Shown piece after piece: positions 17,621 through 27,239 of a DNA stretch of 64,000 nucleotides. Location of the stretch: NCBI GenBank assembly GCA_009773455.1, contig WSXU01000001.1, positions 250,073-314,072 on the forward strand, given 5' to 3'. The translations under genes and the position numbers were made by a program. Each line of letters starts with the position of its first letter. Positions within the stretch are counted from its first letter, which is position 1. The stretch is from Bacteroidota bacterium. GTDB lineage: Bacteria; Bacteroidota; Bacteroidia; Bacteroidales; Lentimicrobiaceae. The notes below the pieces were generated by a model, which searched no databases, was not told where the DNA came from, and saw only the letters and a list, made by a program, of their open reading frames with translations.

Positions 17621-18937
17621 TCAGAAATTATATATCACCGAAAGCAGTATCCGGATGTTTGAAACACCTTCGGATTCTGTAATCACGCCTTTCTCGTCAC
17701 GGTTCAGGAGTCCGTTTGCATCCCTTGTGGCATAGGCCGCATTGGTATATTCCAGCTCGGTGGCGAAGTTGAATTTACCGCTGATAAAAATGATCCGCGG
17801 AGATACCCTGAGAATGGACTTTACGTTCGCTCCCCTGACAGTGGCATCGGTTCCCCCTGCTTTGTTTGAATAAACCAGAATACTGTCATCCGCACCAAGG
17901 TTCTGTGTATAACCCGCCCACAGGCCGAATTGAAATTTTTCGCCATTGGTGTTGAACTCAGCCCAGCCGGTTAGGTTTTTCAAAGCAGTATAGTCAACGG
18001 TATTGCGCATAGTGTCGGTGACGGAATGAACCGCATACCCTCCCAGCATGGTGAGATCAAATAGGTTCTGGCCGTATATGCCCTGAAGTTTAAGGGTGAA
18101 AGCCGGGTTTTTGTATCTGGCAAAAGCTGTAGCCGAGAACCCGCTGATTTTTTCACTGGTTATATAGGTATTAACCCCCTTTGTTGTGGTGAGCAACGGT
18201 TGCAGGATCTTATAACCCACTGCCACCCCGGCAAGCATGCCCGATTTCTTTTCAGTATTGTTCGATTCATAGGAAACAATGGCACCGAGATCAGGCAGGG
18301 TGGAATAGCGGAGAGAAGAGGGACCCTGTGGACTAGTAAAATCGCGCTGAGCTGAAACTGCAGCAGCCAGACTGATCTTTCCCAATTTGTGGGTAAGCCT
18401 GATCTGCGGGTTACGCGAGAATGGCTGCATCGGGGCCCCGGTGTTAAAAGAGATAACCCCCGAAAAACATCCAGGGATAAAAAAGGGATGCCAGTACTGA
18501 CCGGTGAGCAACTCTGTTTTGGCCCAGTTCAGCTTAACAAAGGCGTGTCGGAGGCGGAACCCGTTGGCATCCACAAAACTGGCATTCTCATTCCCGAAAA
18601 AATCAGCTTCCAGCACAGCCGACGTCTTAGCGCCAAAGGCATCAGGAGCGGTGATCTTCCCTGTAATCCGTGATTGCAAGGATAGAAAATTGAATGAAGA
18701 TTTATCGTTGATGTCATTCCCATCAGCATCTTTGCTGACTTCTTTGGGATACAGCAAAAAATGTCCTTCACGTATGGTATAACTCTCCCGGGTATCCAGG
18801 AAGAAATCGTTTTTAACAAATCCGGAAAAGCTGATGCCAAACTTCGGTTCGTCCTTCTTCTCCTGAGCCAGGATAGTTTGAGAAATTAAAACCAACAATA
18901 TAAATATCCATTGTTTCATTTTGGAAGTTTTTAACAT
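17621..18937 (-). CDS. Outer-membrane porin-like protein of the symporter operon
   Basis: A 438-residue protein with a signal peptide that ends around LAQ/EKK. The body is a beta-barrel: SFNFLSLQSRITGKI, TGQYWHPFF, HKLGKISLAAAV and a terminal SNIRILLSVIYNF with the C-terminal aromatic that barrel proteins carry. It resembles phosphate-selective or DcaP-type porins without a firm family match. The gene starts 13 bp after the symporter stop codon and is the third gene of the DUF485-symporter-porin operon. It probably lets the symporter substrate through the outer membrane. An in-frame start at 18919 (MKQWIF) would give a more typical signal peptide length. Confidence 0.78.
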   Translation of the reverse strand: MLKTSKMKQWIFILLVLISQTILAQEKKDEPKFGISFSGFVKNDFFLDTRESYTIREGHFLLYPKEVSKDADGNDINDKSSFNFLSLQSRITGKITAPDAFGAKTSAVLEADFFGNENASFVDANGFRLRHAFVKLNWAKTELLTGQYWHPFFIPGCFSGVISFNTGAPMQPFSRNPQIRLTHKLGKISLAAAVSAQRDFTSPQGPSSLRYSTLPDLGAIVSYESNNTEKKSGMLAGVAVGYKILQPLLTTTKGVNTYITSEKISGFSATAFARYKNPAFTLKLQGIYGQNLFDLTMLGGYAVHSVTDTMRNTVDYTALKNLTGWAEFNTNGEKFQFGLWAGYTQNLGADDSILVYSNKAGGTDATVRGANVKSILRVSPRIIFISGKFNFATELEYTNAAYATRDANGLLNRDEKGVITESEGVSNIRILLSVIYNF

Positions 18938-18950
18938 GACTAAAGTGCTA

Positions 18951-20873
18951 TCATTTACTGAAATCCTTGTTTACATTCTCTTTCTGTGTAAGCAATGAGA
19001 TTGCTACCAGTGTAATTACGGCCAGTGGTATTGAGATTATACCCGGATTGTCCAATGGAATTGGAGCATCTTTCGGAATCAGACCATATTTTTCATACAT
19101 AGTTGGTGAAAACAGGATTATTCCAATGGATGAAACAACGCCGACTATAATAGACCATGCGATGCCCTTAGCTGTCGTTTTTTTCCAGAACAAAAGGAAC
19201 AATATGGCAGGAAGGTTCGCTGATGCAGCCACGGCAAATGCCAGCCCGACAAGGAAAGATACGTTCATACCTTTAAACAGTATCCCTAATAAGATGGCAA
19301 AAACACCCACACCTATCGCCGCCAGTTTCCCGGCTTTTACTTTTGCTTTATCGGTCATTTTCACTTCCAGATATTTGTCGATAAAGTCGTGGGCAATAGC
19401 ACCCGAGGAAGCAACAATAAGTCCGCTGACGGTCCCAAGTACTGTGGCAAAGGCAATGGCTGAAATAATTGAGAAAATGCCAATTCCAAAAGTTTTTGCA
19501 AGCAGCGGTGCCGACATGTTGCTGCTTTCCACATCCAATGCTCCGTTAATCATAGAGCCAAGGCCCATGTAAAGTGTTAAAACATAGAAAAATCCTATGG
19601 CAGAAATCGCTACAATGGTGGATTTTCGGGCGGCACGTTGGCTGGGAACAGTATAATACCTGATTAAAATATGTGGCAATGCAGATGTTCCCAGAAACAA
19701 TGCCAGCATAAGTGACAGGAAATTCATCCTGTCCCAGAAAGTGGCACCAACGGTCCTGGAGAGTTTGTATAACAGCCCCGGTTTCATAATATCAGCACCT
19801 TTGGTGGGGTTCTGATACCAGACGGTTATTTTGCTGTCACCATCGACAAATGCTTTCTTTGTAAAACGTACTATTTCACTCTTTTCAATTGTTTTTATAA
19901 ATTCAAATGGGCCCACCGGACCAGTTTTGTCTACCTCTTTACCATCAACCATTATTTTGCTGAGATGCCCGACCTGGTAAAATCTCCTTTCTGATTTCGG
20001 TGCCCCGTTGTACAATTTAACTCCCTCCGGAGTAACAGTAATATCAAGCATCTCATCTAGGGTGGCTTTATTTTCGTTTACATTTAATTTATACCATGCT
20101 TCTTTTCCGTCTTTGGCAAGCTTCACAAAAACCATTTTGTCAACAACCCTGGTGTTTCTGACAGTGTAGGTTGAATCAGGAACACTTACGACAGTATCGC
20201 TGGTCACAACAGCTGCCGTGCTCGAAAATTTGTGATAGTTGTTGTTGGGGGTTAAGGATAAACCATTCTGTAAAATATAAAACGTTAAAATGGTAGAAAA
20301 CACCACCAGCAAGGCCCCTTTGATAAACTGAACATAGGTAGTTGAGGTCATACCGGCTGTTGCAACAATAAATATTACAATGGAACCGACAATCACTACT
20401 CCCATCCAGTGAGGAAGACCGAGCAGAGGAACCACAAGGTCTCCTGCACCTACCATTTGAGGAATAAGATAAAACACTGAAACAATCAGGGTACTGATGG
20501 ATGCCGCCAGTTTAATATGTTTTGAATTAAACCTTGAGTCCAGGGCATCTGTAAAAGTGTATTTTCCAAGTTTTTTTAAAGGTTCGGCCACTAAAAACAA
20601 TGCAACCACCCAGCCTGCAAGATATCCTATAGAGTAAAGGAACCCATCGTAACCCGAGTATGCAATCATTCCGCAGATTCCAAGAAATGAGGCTGCCGAC
20701 AGGTAATCACCTGCGAAGGCGATTCCGTTTACAGCCCAATGAATATTGCCACCTGCTGCATAATAATTAGCCGCTGATTTGGTTTTTCGGGCAAAGTAAA
20801 AAGATACTCCCAAAACCAGTCCCACAATAAAAAGGAAAATTATAATTGCTGTGTTTGAAACTTCGTATATCAT
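18951..20873 (-). CDS. actP: Cation/acetate symporter, SSS family (ActP-like) with a large inserted loop
   Basis: A 640-residue sodium:solute symporter. The N-terminal half has GLVLGVSFYFARKTKSAANYY, the AVNGIAFAGDYLSAASFLG motif and TFTDALDSRF, all typical of ActP. The C-terminal half has GTSALPHILIRYYTVP and TVSGLIVASSGAIAHDF. The family uses a sodium or proton gradient to take up acetate, glycolate or related short acids across the inner membrane. Residues about 208-360 form a hydrophilic insertion between membrane segments, about 150 residues with SDTVVSVPDSTYTV and GPVGPFEFIKTIEKS; E. coli ActP (about 550 residues) lacks this. The partner DUF485 gene lies 20 bp upstream. Acetate specificity is inferred from the pairing. 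Confidence 0.88.
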   Translation of the reverse strand: MIYEVSNTAIIIFLFIVGLVLGVSFYFARKTKSAANYYAAGGNIHWAVNGIAFAGDYLSAASFLGICGMIAYSGYDGFLYSIGYLAGWVVALFLVAEPLKKLGKYTFTDALDSRFNSKHIKLAASISTLIVSVFYLIPQMVGAGDLVVPLLGLPHWMGVVIVGSIVIFIVATAGMTSTTYVQFIKGALLVVFSTILTFYILQNGLSLTPNNNYHKFSSTAAVVTSDTVVSVPDSTYTVRNTRVVDKMVFVKLAKDGKEAWYKLNVNENKATLDEMLDITVTPEGVKLYNGAPKSERRFYQVGHLSKIMVDGKEVDKTGPVGPFEFIKTIEKSEIVRFTKKAFVDGDSKITVWYQNPTKGADIMKPGLLYKLSRTVGATFWDRMNFLSLMLALFLGTSALPHILIRYYTVPSQRAARKSTIVAISAIGFFYVLTLYMGLGSMINGALDVESSNMSAPLLAKTFGIGIFSIISAIAFATVLGTVSGLIVASSGAIAHDFIDKYLEVKMTDKAKVKAGKLAAIGVGVFAILLGILFKGMNVSFLVGLAFAVAASANLPAILFLLFWKKTTAKGIAWSIIVGVVSSIGIILFSPTMYEKYGLIPKDAPIPLDNPGIISIPLAVITLVAISLLTQKENVNKDFSK

Positions 20874-20893
20874 AAATCCTTGGCTTTTCAGGG

Positions 20894-21166
20894 TTAGTTT
20901 TTATTCATTTTATCTTCCATTTTTGTACAGAAATAATTATAGATAAAACCCATAATTATTGCCAGTACAATCAGCCCGAAGCCATAGACAATGGCAATGT
21001 TCTGCCCGCCAATCAATTCCAGTCCCATCAGTTCGGGCCTGGTCAGGCCTATAAGCACAAAACCGGCATATACCAATGTGTAGATAAAAAACATTTTCAC
21101 CCCTAAACTTGCTTTTTTATCAGCGGCTTTGTCAAGTCCTGTCTTTGCTGCAGGTTCGTGTAACAT
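20894..21166 (-). CDS. DUF485 membrane protein (YjcH-like)
   Basis: A 90-residue protein with two membrane helices (about residues 24-42 and 57-78) flanked by charged ends, FFIYTLVYAGFVLIGLTRPE being the first. This is the DUF485/YjcH pattern. YjcH genes precede actP in many bacteria and are thought to be an accessory subunit of the symporter. The gene is first in the operon and has an unusually complete Shine-Dalgarno site for this phylum, AAGGAGGAG just before ATG, and a clear promoter upstream. Confidence 0.87.
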   Translation of the reverse strand: MLHEPAAKTGLDKAADKKASLGVKMFFIYTLVYAGFVLIGLTRPELMGLELIGGQNIAIVYGFGLIVLAIIMGFIYNYFCTKMEDKMNKN

Positions 21167-21203
21167 ATCTCCTCCTTTTGGTTAAAATTCGAATCAATTT
21201 CGC

Positions 21204-21233
21204 CAAAGGTATCAATAAATGGTTATGAACAAA
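21204..21233 (-). promoter_or_regulatory. Bacteroidota-type promoter for the symporter operon
   Basis: On the minus strand TTTG (21233-21230) and TACCTTTG (21211-21204) are separated by 18 bp. They lie about 40 bp before the DUF485 start codon. Confidence 0.72.
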
Positions 21234-21257
21234 TCTTCTATACGTTGACTTTAAACA

Positions 21258-21286
21258 TTGTTATTCAACAACTTTTTTTACCTTTA
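21258..21286 (+). promoter_or_regulatory. Probable promoter of the Crp/Fnr regulator gene
   Basis: TTG at 21258-21260 and TACCTTTA at 21279-21286 are 18 bp apart. They lie just upstream of the ATG at 21303, which supports that start over an in-frame one at 21258. Confidence 0.45.
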
Positions 21287-21302
21287 TCAAAAACAATCGG
21301 GC

Positions 21303-21992
21303 ATGCGTTTCTCAAAAAAGATCAACTGTGATTCCTGTATTCTGAAGTGTGACATTTATACCACCCTGAACAAAGACAAGCCTGGTCAGCAATTATTCAA
21401 TCCGTTGCATGCACATTTTAAAAAACATGATGTCATTTGCAAACAGGGAACCGAAGTAACACATGCATTGTTCCTGGTTAAAGGATCAGCCAAATTATAT
21501 ATTGAAGGGCTCAACCACAAAAACATTACTCTATACATACTTAAACCACCGGCCTATATCGGGTTGCTTTGCTTTTTCGACAAGCCTGAGTATTCCTATT
21601 CAGTGGCTGCTCTTGAAGAATCAGAGGTTTGTTTCATTGAGCTTTCTTTGGTAAAAAAACTTTATGTAGAGAATCATGATTTATTGCTGAGCCTGAACAA
21701 TGCTTTCGGAAAATCTGTAGCAGCCATCATGAAGAAAATAATATCACTCAATCAGAAGCAGGCCAGGGGAAGATTTGCCGAAAACCTGATATATTTGTCT
21801 GAAATGCATGGCAGCGCCAAATTCCATCTGGGAATGACCCGGAAAGAGGTAGGCGAAATGATTGCCATTTCAGAAGAAAATGCGGTACGGCTCTTTACCG
21901 AATTTTCAAAAGAGAATATTATCTCTTTGAAAGGTCAGGAAATTGAAATACTGGATGCGGCCCTTCTGAAAAAAATCAATGAAGTAGGGTAG
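21303..21992 (+). CDS. Crp/Fnr family transcriptional regulator
   Basis: A 229-residue regulator. The N-terminus holds CDSCILKC (three Cys within eight residues), then a cyclic-nucleotide-binding-type beta roll (about residues 30-130) with FKKHDVICKQGTEVTHALFLVKGSAKLY. The C-terminal Crp helix-turn-helix follows, with TRKEVGEMIAISEENAVRLFTEF at about residues 178-200. In Fnr proteins an N-terminal Cys cluster can bind an iron-sulfur centre as oxygen sensor; whether these Cys do so is not known. The gene is divergent from the DUF485-actP-porin operon with about 135 bp between start codons, so it is a good candidate for its regulator. Effector unknown. Confidence 0.9.
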   Translation: MRFSKKINCDSCILKCDIYTTLNKDKPGQQLFNPLHAHFKKHDVICKQGTEVTHALFLVKGSAKLYIEGLNHKNITLYILKPPAYIGLLCFFDKPEYSYSVAALEESEVCFIELSLVKKLYVENHDLLLSLNNAFGKSVAAIMKKIISLNQKQARGRFAENLIYLSEMHGSAKFHLGMTRKEVGEMIAISEENAVRLFTEFSKENIISLKGQEIEILDAALLKKINEVG

Positions 21993-22108
21993 AATAAAAC
22001 ATTGTGTTTACTGTCAGACGCATGTGTTTTAAAAAGCCTGTAAAAGGAATCCAAATGCAATACCCCGGATAACAACCCTGCTGACAAGCAGAAATAATTA
22101 TTTAATCA

Positions 22109-22864
22109 ATGAGAATTCAGTATTGTTCGGATCTTCATCTCGAATTGGAGCAAAACAGCAGATTTCTGGAAAGTAACCCACTGGTTGTTTCGGGTGATAT
22201 TCTGATTTTGGCTGGCGATATCGTTCCTTTGCATGATTCTTATCTGAATAACCCATTTTTTCGTTTTGTAACTGAACATTATAAAAAAGTGTTCTGGGTT
22301 CCTGGAAACCATGAGTTTTACCATTCTGACATGTCTGCCTTTGGCCCATCCGTCAATATTCCGATCACCGAAAATACCAGTATAGTCAATAATACAATGA
22401 TTCAATATAATGGTATATGGTTTATATTCAGTACGTTATGGTCAAAAATAAGTAGCGGAAAAGAGAAAATAATTGAATCAAAAGTACAGGATTTTGAAAT
22501 GATCACAATTGATGCCAACCGGTTTAAAGTGGCTGACTTTAACAGGCTGCATGACAATAGTTTGAATTTTATAAAACAGAAGTTAGCAGGCTTCAGTGGT
22601 AATGTAGTTGTAGTTACCCATCATTTACCGGCCCTGGTATGCAATTCAGAGGTTCATAATGAAAGCCTTATCAATGAAGCTTTCTGCGTTGACCTGACAG
22701 GTTTTATCGAATCAAGTAGTGCTGGTTTCTGGATCCACGGCCACAGTCATTTTAATTACCATCCAAAAATCATCGGGAATACCATTATGCTTACCAACCA
22801 GCTTGGATATGTCCAATTGAACGAGGGTGCAGGATTCAGGCACAATGCGTATTTTTCAGTATAA
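22109..22864 (+). CDS. Calcineurin-like metallophosphoesterase
   Basis: A 251-residue cytoplasmic protein without signal peptide. The metal-binding signature of the metallophosphoesterase superfamily is complete: SDLHLE near residue 8, LAGDIV near 36, PGNHEFYH near 70, THHLPA near 173 and IHGHSHFN near 214. The order and spacing fit a single-domain phosphoesterase with a binuclear metal centre. The substrate cannot be read from sequence. The gene stands alone between the Crp/Fnr gene and the convergent signalling gene at 22970. Confidence 0.9.
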   Translation: MRIQYCSDLHLELEQNSRFLESNPLVVSGDILILAGDIVPLHDSYLNNPFFRFVTEHYKKVFWVPGNHEFYHSDMSAFGPSVNIPITENTSIVNNTMIQYNGIWFIFSTLWSKISSGKEKIIESKVQDFEMITIDANRFKVADFNRLHDNSLNFIKQKLAGFSGNVVVVTHHLPALVCNSEVHNESLINEAFCVDLTGFIESSSAGFWIHGHSHFNYHPKIIGNTIMLTNQLGYVQLNEGAGFRHNAYFSV

Positions 22865-22969
22865 CCGGTAGTATACTTATTGATTAAAGTCTGTTGACAG
22901 AAACAACAGGTACTGATTTCACGGGACCAATTTAAATTAGGGTGTCTTCAGCCTGAACAGGCCGATAAA

Positions 22970-25846
22970 TCAGCTAGTCACCCTGAAATCAACTTTAATT
23001 TTATTCTGGTAGTCAGGGATTGATGCCAACACCCTTTTCAATAATAACAGCTCTATATCATTCATTTTCTTTACGTTAAAAAGATTAGAAACAACTGAAT
23101 GGTTAGAGATCAGATCTGCCTGATTTTTCAGTCGCAGTTTCATCAGGAAATTATAAACATAAACAATTTCATCAATCGTTTCCTCACTGATTACTCTCCG
23201 CTCTTTCAATGCGGTTAATCTTTCGATGGTATTGGTGTAACAGATGCTATTTTGAAGTGAATAGGCACGTGCAAACATAATAACCGGGGCCATGGCACTT
23301 TTCAGGTCTACGACATCAGTATGTTTGTCCGACAGGATATTTCCTGACCCGATATGCTGGCTTTTTATTGTAAATGTATTGAAAGCAAGGTGGTACAGGA
23401 ACAACGGATGAAGACTGACATATCCGGAAATACTATTTCTCAAACTGCTGACAATTTCTTCATTACCATAAACAAATCTGAAGTCAAAGAAAATTGAAGC
23501 TTCAAGGATTTGCTGTGATTCAGGGGTTGCTATCCAACCCGCGAAATAGTCCTCCCAGACATTCAATGGCTTACACCACTGTTCATTCTTCGACATGATA
23601 TTCCCCTTACAGAATGAATAACCGATGGTGTTTAAAGCATTGCATATTGTTTCACCTAATTTCAGGAAGTAAGTGTTGGCATCACTTATCTTTTCTCTGG
23701 GTAAATTCTCATAAATAATGGCATTATCCTGATCGGTCAGCAAAGTTTCTTCCATGCGGCCTTCACTACCCAGGCAGATAAAAGCGAATTTCGCCGGAGC
23801 CGTCCCGATCTCTGTTATACTCAATTCGATCAGCCTCCTTATGATGGCATCGGAAAAAGCAGTCGTGATGTTGGTGATTATTTTTACGGAAACTTCGCTC
23901 CGGATAAGCGGAAGCACAAGCAGATGAAGATTTTTGTAACACTCCTTTAAGTCGTTGGTTGTTTCGGCTTTATCAATGCAATTGATATAGAATGATAATG
24001 AAGTAACCATTTTCTGATGCACTTCACCGATATTCAACAATCCGGAAACCAATCCGGATGCATCTTTCACCAAGGGATGATTGATTCCGTTTACCCGGCT
24101 TACCCTGATAGCTTCATTAACGGGAGTTGAATCGTAAATGTAAATTACCGGCGAACTCATAACCATATAGGCAGGGTTGTCCGGATTAAGCTTTAATGAA
24201 AGTACCCGTTTCTGAATATCGGTGTTCGTAATAATCCCCAGAAAGTCCGTCCCGTTTTTTGTAAGCAATACACTGTCAGTTCTCTTTTTGGTTAAAAGTT
24301 GTGTCGCTTCGCTTATGGTTGCATCAGCATCAATGGTATAAACGGGTGACAAATAATTACCAACCGGCTGCTCCATGAATAAGTCATTTGCTTTGAGCTC
24401 CTCAATCAGCTTATGGGTTAGTGCCTTTTCATTTTCCTGAAGGGTAATATCTTCAATAATACCATCACAGATTGATTCCTCAGGGTCCCCATTATTCACC
24501 AAAACAAGCGAAATTACAACTATTGAAGACTCTCCGTTTTTCCTGAGAACCTTTACAACCTTGTTTTTAATATGGCCGTTATCCAGTAGTGTTTTTCTGA
24601 TCGCTTTTCTCTCATTGGAATCAGCGAGAAATTCCAGTAAACTGGTCTCCATCAGTTCGCTGAATGTGTCGAAACCCAGAATCCTCAGAACAGTTTCGCT
24701 GGCAAAGAAGAATCTTCCTTTTCTGTCAATGCCGGCTTTAAAGAATCCTATATTCAGGGTACTGATAAGTTTTTGATATTCAACATTTGAAACTCCCTGG
24801 TTTTTATCAATCGAGATATCTTTGAAGATGATAATGTTAACGGCTTTCCCGTAAAAAATGGCAGTAGATGAAATAGCCAGTACTTCGGCAAAACCACCGT
24901 TCTTTTTTATCAGGTTCAGTTCAAACTGCCCTTCTTTTATCGTTTTGCCTGAAAAAATTTCTATGATATCCTTGTTGTTATGGCTGCTGATCATTTCACG
25001 CAGCGGGATGGTATGTAGTTCGCTGATATCATACCCTGTCATTTTGCTTATGATACTGTTCGCAAAACTTATTTTTCCATCAATCAGCATAATCAAACCT
25101 TCAGTTGCCGCTTCAACAAGTGTCCGGTATTTTTCCTTCGATTCATGCAGATCATTTTCGGCTTCAATCCGTTTGCGTTCAATGCTCAGACTTTGTTTCA
25201 GGATATAGAACAGCAGGAGTGCTATGACAACTGAAATGCCGACAGAAATCCACAACAACCGTCTGGTAAGCGCTGAAATCTCCGTTTTTACATCTTCAAT
25301 ATAGATTCCGGTTCCTATAACCCAGTTCCAGGGTTTGAATAATCTTACATAAGAAAGCTTTGGAACAATATGCAGCGAATCGTCTTTCCATTGCCACATA
25401 TAGTCAACATATCCGGATCCCGATTTTTGAACAGTCCTTACAAATTCCACGAACATCTTTTTACCATGTGGATCCGTGAAATTCGTTAAGTCTTTACCGT
25501 TTAAGTCTGCTCTGTAAGGATGCATGATCATTCTCGGAGTCATATCAGTTATCCAGAAATAATCTTTGTTCTCCTCACCATACCGAAGGTATTGTATCCT
25601 GGAAATAGCGGTTTGCCGGGCTTCTTCGCTACTTAACAGCCCTGCCCTTTCATCATTCTCATATTTGGATAAGATGCTCCACGCCGAATTGGTCAATTCC
25701 TGTATCATTTCCCGCTTACCATCCAGAATATTCTGCTTAATACGAGGAATGACAATTAAAAAAATGGTCAGGATAAACAACAGAATTGTAAAGATTGTAG
25801 GTAATATAATTTTCAGGTGGCTTCGTTTCAGGTCGCGCTTTTGCAT
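22970..25846 (-). CDS. Cache-PAS-PAS-CBS-DUF294 signalling protein
   Basis: A 958-residue fusion. A membrane helix (about 12-33), then a periplasmic Cache domain with KDYFWITDMTPRMIMHP and WNWVIGTGIYI, then a second helix (about 194-214). Two PAS domains (about 240-350 and 360-475) are followed by a CBS pair (about 500-620) with VYTIDADATISEATQLL. A DUF294-type nucleotidyltransferase comes next, with LGSEGRMEETLLTDQDNAI near residue 690, and the DUF294 C-terminal domain ends the protein. In many bacteria CBS-DUF294 proteins are encoded beside SSS acetate-type symporters, as here within 2 kb. The Gly-Ser and D-x-D residues of the transferase are kept, so activity is possible, but its target is unknown. 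There is no kinase or output domain. Confidence 0.85.
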   Translation of the reverse strand: MQKRDLKRSHLKIILPTIFTILLFILTIFLIVIPRIKQNILDGKREMIQELTNSAWSILSKYENDERAGLLSSEEARQTAISRIQYLRYGEENKDYFWITDMTPRMIMHPYRADLNGKDLTNFTDPHGKKMFVEFVRTVQKSGSGYVDYMWQWKDDSLHIVPKLSYVRLFKPWNWVIGTGIYIEDVKTEISALTRRLLWISVGISVVIALLLFYILKQSLSIERKRIEAENDLHESKEKYRTLVEAATEGLIMLIDGKISFANSIISKMTGYDISELHTIPLREMISSHNNKDIIEIFSGKTIKEGQFELNLIKKNGGFAEVLAISSTAIFYGKAVNIIIFKDISIDKNQGVSNVEYQKLISTLNIGFFKAGIDRKGRFFFASETVLRILGFDTFSELMETSLLEFLADSNERKAIRKTLLDNGHIKNKVVKVLRKNGESSIVVISLVLVNNGDPEESICDGIIEDITLQENEKALTHKLIEELKANDLFMEQPVGNYLSPVYTIDADATISEATQLLTKKRTDSVLLTKNGTDFLGIITNTDIQKRVLSLKLNPDNPAYMVMSSPVIYIYDSTPVNEAIRVSRVNGINHPLVKDASGLVSGLLNIGEVHQKMVTSLSFYINCIDKAETTNDLKECYKNLHLLVLPLIRSEVSVKIITNITTAFSDAIIRRLIELSITEIGTAPAKFAFICLGSEGRMEETLLTDQDNAIIYENLPREKISDANTYFLKLGETICNALNTIGYSFCKGNIMSKNEQWCKPLNVWEDYFAGWIATPESQQILEASIFFDFRFVYGNEEIVSSLRNSISGYVSLHPLFLYHLAFNTFTIKSQHIGSGNILSDKHTDVVDLKSAMAPVIMFARAYSLQNSICYTNTIERLTALKERRVISEETIDEIVYVYNFLMKLRLKNQADLISNHSVVSNLFNVKKMNDIELLLLKRVLASIPDYQNKIKVDFRVTS

Positions 25847-26339
25847 GAAGTCTGATTCTTTGATTCACAAAGTTAACATAAAGACCTATATGGTTAATCA
25901 TCTGTTTCAGAGAAATGAAAATGGAATGTCCTGATATAGTTAATATTGGTTGAGCAGAACATCTCCCGGCATTATTGCCTTTACCCTTCTTATCTGACAC
26001 CAACCCCCAATATTTATAAGGCAGCATGAAAAACAGCAGCACGACCTGCTAAAACTTATCCGGAAGTATCATCGGCAATTACATGGTTATACTGTCCTTT
26101 TAGTCTATGGGATTTCCTGGCGGAGAATGAATTATGGTACGTTTTACCATAATTATCAGATGAACCACATTTTCATGTATATCTGCTATCAGGGCAATTC
26201 TGGCCATAAAAAGAACTTCAGGTTTGGATTCAACAGAGAAAACCAGGAAAATTATAATATACTATTGCAAGAACAATTACGGTTCTCTTTAAGGCCGTAT
26301 TAAAAGTGCCTTGCTTTGGTTAAGAATATCTGTTCAGTT
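25847..26339. other. Gene-free stretch of 493 bp
   Basis: No supported gene. The frames on both strands here are extensions or shadows of the neighbouring gene. I see no convincing repeat or RNA. Confidence 0.6.
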
Positions 26340-26711
26340 TCAGACCGACAGAACGATGGTGAGGATAAGGGCAATCACAGCGGGCAAAGCCTGGATAAAG
26401 AAAATCTTCTTATCAACGGTAAGAGCGCCATAAATGCCGGCTACGGTGACACAACTCAGAAAGAAAACCGATAGGTTTACTTTCCAGAGTTCATCTCCGA
26501 TGTAAACACACCAGAAGAGCCCGGCAGCCAGAAATCCATTGTAGAGACCCTGATTTGCAGCAAGGACCTTTGTTGGTTTAAACAGGTCTCCCTGCAGGTT
26601 TTTCCTGAAAACCTTGCGGCCGGTGGTTTCCCAGGCAAACATTTCGACATACATAAACCAGAGATGCAACAAGGCAACCAGGGCAATCAGAATGTTATTA
26701 AGCGTTCCCAT
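26340..26711 (-). CDS. DUF1304 family membrane protein
   Basis: A 123-residue membrane protein with four hydrophobic segments (about residues 5-25, 52-70, 78-96, 103-121). The HLWFMYVEMFAWET block near the N-terminus and NQGLYNGFLAAGL in the middle are typical of the DUF1304 family. Function unknown. It stands alone; upstream is a long gene-free region shared with the sigma-54-controlled operon. Confidence 0.87.
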   Translation of the reverse strand: MGTLNNILIALVALLHLWFMYVEMFAWETTGRKVFRKNLQGDLFKPTKVLAANQGLYNGFLAAGLFWCVYIGDELWKVNLSVFFLSCVTVAGIYGALTVDKKIFFIQALPAVIALILTIVLSV

Positions 26712-27150
26712 AAAGAAGAAAATTATGCTGTAAATATAAAGGCAACGGTCTTCGAATCCAATAAAAAAATTCCATGGCCGGATTCATCCCGGAAAACAGA
26801 AAACCAAACCGCCGGTTTAATTCAACTTTGTGAAATATAAACGGAAGGTAGTATAATTATTAAACAATGAAATTGGAAAACGGATTACAGAAGTGGTATT
26901 TTACCCGTAGCCGGTATGCACTGCTCCGTTACGATAATCATTGATCTGCCGTTCCATTGTGAAAACACAATTCGGATTGTGCGGAAAAAATACTTTTCCG
27001 CTGCACAGGTGATGCCGGCACACCTGAATTTCACGTTAACCTGCAGAATAAGCCGGAAAGCAATATTATGACAAAAATATACTTTTCACATGCCTAAAGC
27101 GCTCAATTTACCGGCAAAACCCGCTTTACCTGTCCTAGCCCGATCCATTG
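26712..27150. other. Gene-free region upstream of the sigma-54 regulon
   Basis: About 440 bp without a supported gene between the divergent DUF1304 gene and the palindromes at 27151. Nothing else is recognised in it. Confidence 0.55.
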
Positions 27151-27167
27151 TGTTGATTTATTCAACA
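27151..27167. promoter_or_regulatory. Palindrome TGTTGA-N5-TCAACA, candidate activator site 1
   Basis: A perfect 6+6 palindrome with a 5-bp spacer, about 180 bp upstream of the sigma-54 promoter. This is the distance range at which NtrC-type activators bind. A second, nearly identical site lies 89 bp downstream (centre to centre). Confidence 0.55.
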
Positions 27168-27239
27168 GGTGTATATTTTCTATACAGTTATCATAGAAAG
27201 CCTGATACGAATGGGCTTGGAGGCGAATAACTTTTGATG

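Noticed and set aside
21247-21272. Third copy of the TGTTNA-N5-TCAACA palindrome upstream of the Crp/Fnr gene
   Set aside because: TGTTATTCAACA has the half-sites at a different spacing and could be chance in AT-rich promoter DNA.
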